The translations under genes were made by a program, and so were the position numbers. A stretch of 10,165 nt of DNA from Acidobacteriota bacterium (GTDB lineage: Bacteria > Acidobacteriota > Blastocatellia > Pyrinomonadales > Pyrinomonadaceae), in assembly GCA_003222835.1 (NCBI GenBank), contig QHXE01000452.1, positions 1 to 10,165 of the forward strand, written 5' to 3'. Position 1 is the first letter of the stretch; each line of letters starts with the position of its first letter. Of this stretch, positions 7,705 through 10,165 are shown one piece after another. The notes beneath the pieces are model-generated. The model did not search any database. It was not told where the DNA came from and saw nothing but the letters and a program-made list of their open reading frames with translations.

Positions 7705-8466
7705 TCAATGGCCTTTAGCCGTCTTCGACGGTAGTGCAGTCGTCTTTTGCTTGCGCATTGACTCACCTTTGAGGGCAAGCCGGTAGCTGTTGTGGATCAG
7801 CCGATCGAGGATCGCATCCGCGACGGTGGGATCCTCCAGGTAAGTGTGCCACTGCTCCACGGGCAGTTGGCTGGTGATCAACGTCGACCTGCGATCGTAG
7901 CGGTCATCGAGGATCTCCAGCAGGTCGCGACGGATCGCATCGGGCAGTGGTGCAAGACCGAAGTCATCGATGATGATGAGATCGGCCTTGGCGAGCTGGC
8001 GCAGGAACGTGGACTTGTTCTGCAGCGCGGTATGGCGTGTGAGCTCATCGATGAGCCGAGGGAGCCGGAAGCAGCGCACGCTGTGGTCGGCGCGGCAGGC
8101 GGCATGACCGATCGCGCAGGCGAAGTAGCTCTTGCCGACGCCGGTGGGGCCGGTGATAAGCACGTTGAGGTGCTCGGCGATCCACTCGAGGCGGGTGACC
8201 TGGCCGAGGCTGGCGCGATCGAGACCGCGGGCGGCCTTGAGGTCGATGTCCTCGATGGCGGCTTCCTGGGTGAGCTTGGCCCAGCGCAGTCGCTGTCGCA
8301 GCCGGTAGGACTGACGCTCGAGGATCTCGTTCTGGATGAGAAGGCCCAAGCGCTCATCGAAGGACATCTGGTTGGAGGTACTCGTCGTGAGCTGCTGCTC
8401 GAAGGCGGTGGCCATGCCGCGCAGGCGTAACTCGTGCAGTTGCTGCAGTAGGGGTTGGGTGAGCAT
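7705..8466 (-). CDS. istB: IstB, AAA+ ATPase helper of IS21 transposition
   Basis: 253 residues, the family length. IstB binds target DNA as an ATP-dependent oligomer, bends it and stimulates the IstA transposase. An N-terminal helical domain (about 1-70) precedes the ATPase core. Walker A is GPTGVGKS (106-113), Walker B is LIIIDDFG (163-170), sensor 1 is in STLITSQLP (194-202), and the DAILDRLIHNSYRLALKGES end (from about 217) is typical. The ATG is 7 bp past the istA stop, and the GAGGA ribosome site overlaps that stop region, so translation is likely coupled to istA. The gene is intact even though istA is not. The basic tail after residue 240 is not conserved in function as far as I know. 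Confidence 0.95.
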   Translation of the reverse strand: MLTQPLLQQLHELRLRGMATAFEQQLTTSTSNQMSFDERLGLLIQNEILERQSYRLRQRLRWAKLTQEAAIEDIDLKAARGLDRASLGQVTRLEWIAEHLNVLITGPTGVGKSYFACAIGHAACRADHSVRCFRLPRLIDELTRHTALQNKSTFLRQLAKADLIIIDDFGLAPLPDAIRRDLLEILDDRYDRRSTLITSQLPVEQWHTYLEDPTVADAILDRLIHNSYRLALKGESMRKQKTTALPSKTAKGH

Positions 8467-8473
8467 CGGATCC

Positions 8474-10104
8474 TCAAGAGAAGTAGCCGGCGCCGCGCAC
8501 GTTGTCGTGTGCCGGTGTCGGGGTGGTGGTGGGGACCGGCGATGCCGGTGCGATGATCAGCGTGCGCACGGCGCGGTAGCTGTAAGCCTTGAACTCGAGT
8601 GCCCGCTGGCAGGCGTGCTCGAGCGCGCCGGCGCTGAAGTCGTGGGCAAGGCGCAGGATCCCGAGGCTGGCGCGCAGCGCCTCCTCCGGATGCACTCGCC
8701 GTGCGGTCTGCTCACGCAAGAGAGCCGCAGTGGAGGGCCCGATTGCCTCGGCACGCTCAAGGAGGCGCTCGTGGCTGAGCTCGATGACGGCACTGTGGCG
8801 CTCGGGCCGATGCCCTGGCTCGGTGATAAACCGCCGGGAGCCAGCTGCCTTCGCGTGCCGTGCGACGGACTGGCCGCGGTAATAGACCTCGATCGTATGT
8901 GCGCTGATCCTAAGATCCACGCTCTTGCCGATCAGGCGGTACGGAACCGAGTAATAACGGCGCTCGTGCTCGATGTGGTAGTCGAGGAACACCTTGGCGC
9001 GCTTCCAGGTGGCGTACTGGTAGCGCTGCAGCGGGAGCGGCCGCAGCGCCGGCTGATCAAGCTCGAGGAAGCGACTGCGGCGCGTCCCCGCCTCGCGCGA
9101 GAGCGGACGGTCGTTGTAGCGCTCGAGCTGCTCGCGCAGTGCCGCGTTCAGATCGCTGAGGCTAAAGAAGGTGCGCTGCCGCAGCGGCGCCATGATCCAG
9201 CGCTCCACCCCCTGGACACCCACTTCCACGAGCGCTCGAGCTGCTCGCGCAGCGCCGCGTTGAGATCGCCGAGACTAAAGAAGGTGCGCTGCCGCAGCGG
9301 CGCCATGATCCAGCGCTCCACCCCCTGGACACCCACTTCCACGATGGCCTTGTCGCGCGGCTTACGCACCCGCGCCGGCAGGATCGCCACGCCATAGTGC
9401 TCGGCGAAGTCCTGGTAGCTGGGGTTGAGATCCGGCTCGTAGCGACAGGGGCGGCGCACGCCGCTCTTGAGGTTATCGGGCACGATCGCCCGAGGTACGC
9501 CGCCGAAGTACTCGAGCGAGCGCACATGAGCTGCGAGCCAGTCGGCCACCGTCTGGGTGAGGGTCGCCTCAACGTACGTGTAGTGGCTTGCCCCGAGCGC
9601 GGCGACGAACACCTGGGCGACCTGGATCTCGCCGCTGTGCCGATCCACGACCGCCATCGTCTTGCCGGCGTAGTCGACGAAGGCTTTATCGCCCGGCACG
9701 TGCTCGAAGCGCATGACCGCGTCCTGCCGACCCAGCCAGGCGTCGTAGTCGCGGCAGAACGCGCTGTACTGACAGCCCTGCGGATGCTGGGCCTTGTACT
9801 CCTGCCACAGCAGCATCCGTGTTACGCCCTTGGTCGCCAGCTCCCGCTGGATCGCTTCGAAGTCCGGCGTCGGATAGCGCAGCGCGCTCGGGGTACGCGG
9901 ATAGAGCCGCTCATGCAGCTCATCCTCGTCCAGCTCCGGCAGCGGCCAGGACAAACCGGCCGCGCGCGCCCGACGCAGACACTCCTGCACCGTCGAGCGC
10001 GCCGAACCCAGCACAGCGGCGATCTGGCGATCACTCAGCCGCGCCTCGCTCTTGAGGCGCAGCACCTCGCGGATCTTGCGCACGGACAACCTCGCTTGCG
10101 CCAC
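8474..10104 (-). pseudogene. istA: IstA transposase, disrupted by a 113-bp tandem duplication
   Basis: IstA is the DDE transposase of IS21 elements. The N-terminal part has an HTH (LSDRQIAAVLGSARSTVQEC), then the RNase H-like core. Counted from GTG 10104, the catalytic residues are D144 (FVDYAG), D210 (IVPDNLKSG) and E256 (KAIVEVGVQG). Just after that glutamate a duplicated 113-bp block shifts the frame, and the product ends in unrelated residues at 9148. The true C-terminal half ([17 protein letters not shown] to GAGYFS) continues in another frame to 8474. Removing one copy restores an uninterrupted protein (512 residues from GTG 10125, 505 from 10104), normal for IstA. I prefer the start at 10104, because GGAGG (10115-10111) lies six bases before it and the following MAQARLSVRKIREVL matches family N-termini. 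The frame is open further upstream, so GTG 10125 remains possible. Confidence 0.9.
9118..9343. repeat. 113-bp imperfect tandem duplication inside istA
   Basis: Copy 1 is 9118-9230 and copy 2 is 9231-9343. They differ at four positions, all within the first 44 bases (copy 1 positions 9140, 9149, 9157, 9161); the last 69 bases are identical. Because 113 is not a multiple of three, istA is frameshifted. Confidence 0.97.
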
Positions 10105-10165
10105 CGTCGACCTCCCCGGGAACACCCCGAAAAGGTCACGGTAGCTCGGTTGTCCTGCTCTCTTT

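Larger units (their letters stand above)
7589..10165 (-). mobile_element. IS21-family insertion sequence, right end plus istB and istA, left end outside the window
   Basis: The istA-istB order, the 7-bp gap between the genes, an IstB AAA+ helper and the repeated terminal sites identify the family. The visible end is inferred at TGCGGATTCC (7589), i.e. ...GGAATCCGCA on the element's coding strand, giving the family's CA-3' terminus. At least 2.58 kb of element is in the window. Its transposase is interrupted by a duplication, so this copy should not move by itself. Confidence 0.85.

Noticed and set aside
7497..7778. Minus-strand 93-codon frame spanning the IS21 end
   Set aside because: It runs through the terminal repeats and the 3' end of istB in another frame, so it is noncoding.
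9148..9343. Programmed frameshift in istA
   Set aside because: The frame change is explained by the 113-bp duplication; removing one copy gives a continuous normal-length protein, and no slippery heptamer is needed.
8336..9397. Plus-strand frame of 353 codons opposite istA/istB
   Set aside because: It is antisense to two well-identified IS21 genes, and its sequence repeats itself only because the 113-bp duplication lies within it.

Overview
The window is a stretch of bacterial chromosome from a fairly GC-rich proteobacterium. A gamma- or betaproteobacterium is the best guess from the KatG sequence, the tRNA-type integrase and the IS21 element; I cannot name a genus. It looks like ordinary chromosome (a LysR regulator and katG, both on the minus strand) joined to an accessory region built up by several insertions.

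Region by region: 1-~270 (minus) is the partial DNA-binding and linker part of a LysR-type regulator, whose N-terminal helix-turn-helix looks eroded. 584-2779 (minus) is an intact bifunctional catalase-peroxidase, katG. 2881-3429 has no gene I can defend. 3430-4447 (minus) is an Xre/RES (MbcA/ParS-type) toxin-antitoxin module. It has an intact antitoxin, a RES toxin frameshifted in a C4 run, and a previously easy-to-miss 30-codon leader ORF that overlaps the antitoxin start by ATGA and sits behind an operator-like inverted repeat.

4880-6190 (plus) is a tyrosine recombinase. Its last 14 codons are written across the 3' half of a tRNA-Met(CAT) gene, a classic integration site. Beyond this core lie 36 bp and then the broken C-terminal ends of two metabolic enzymes, an aldo/keto reductase and an S9 peptidase. 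6626-7459 (plus) is an intact class I SAM methyltransferase of the leucine carboxyl methyltransferase/TcmP type with its own candidate promoter. From about 7589 to beyond the window end lies an IS21-family element (istA and istB on the minus strand, with three ~23-bp terminal repeats). Its istA is broken by a 113-bp imperfect tandem duplication.

The right two thirds is therefore an integration hotspot: a tRNA attachment site, an integrase, a decayed addiction module, gene debris, one cargo enzyme and an insertion sequence. The recurring theme is inactivation by small lesions (a homopolymer indel in the toxin, a duplication in istA, truncated AKR and S9 genes), while the antitoxin, integrase, methyltransferase, istB and katG remain open. 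I see no clearly new multi-gene system. The most novel small feature is the leader ORF and operator arrangement of the toxin-antitoxin locus.
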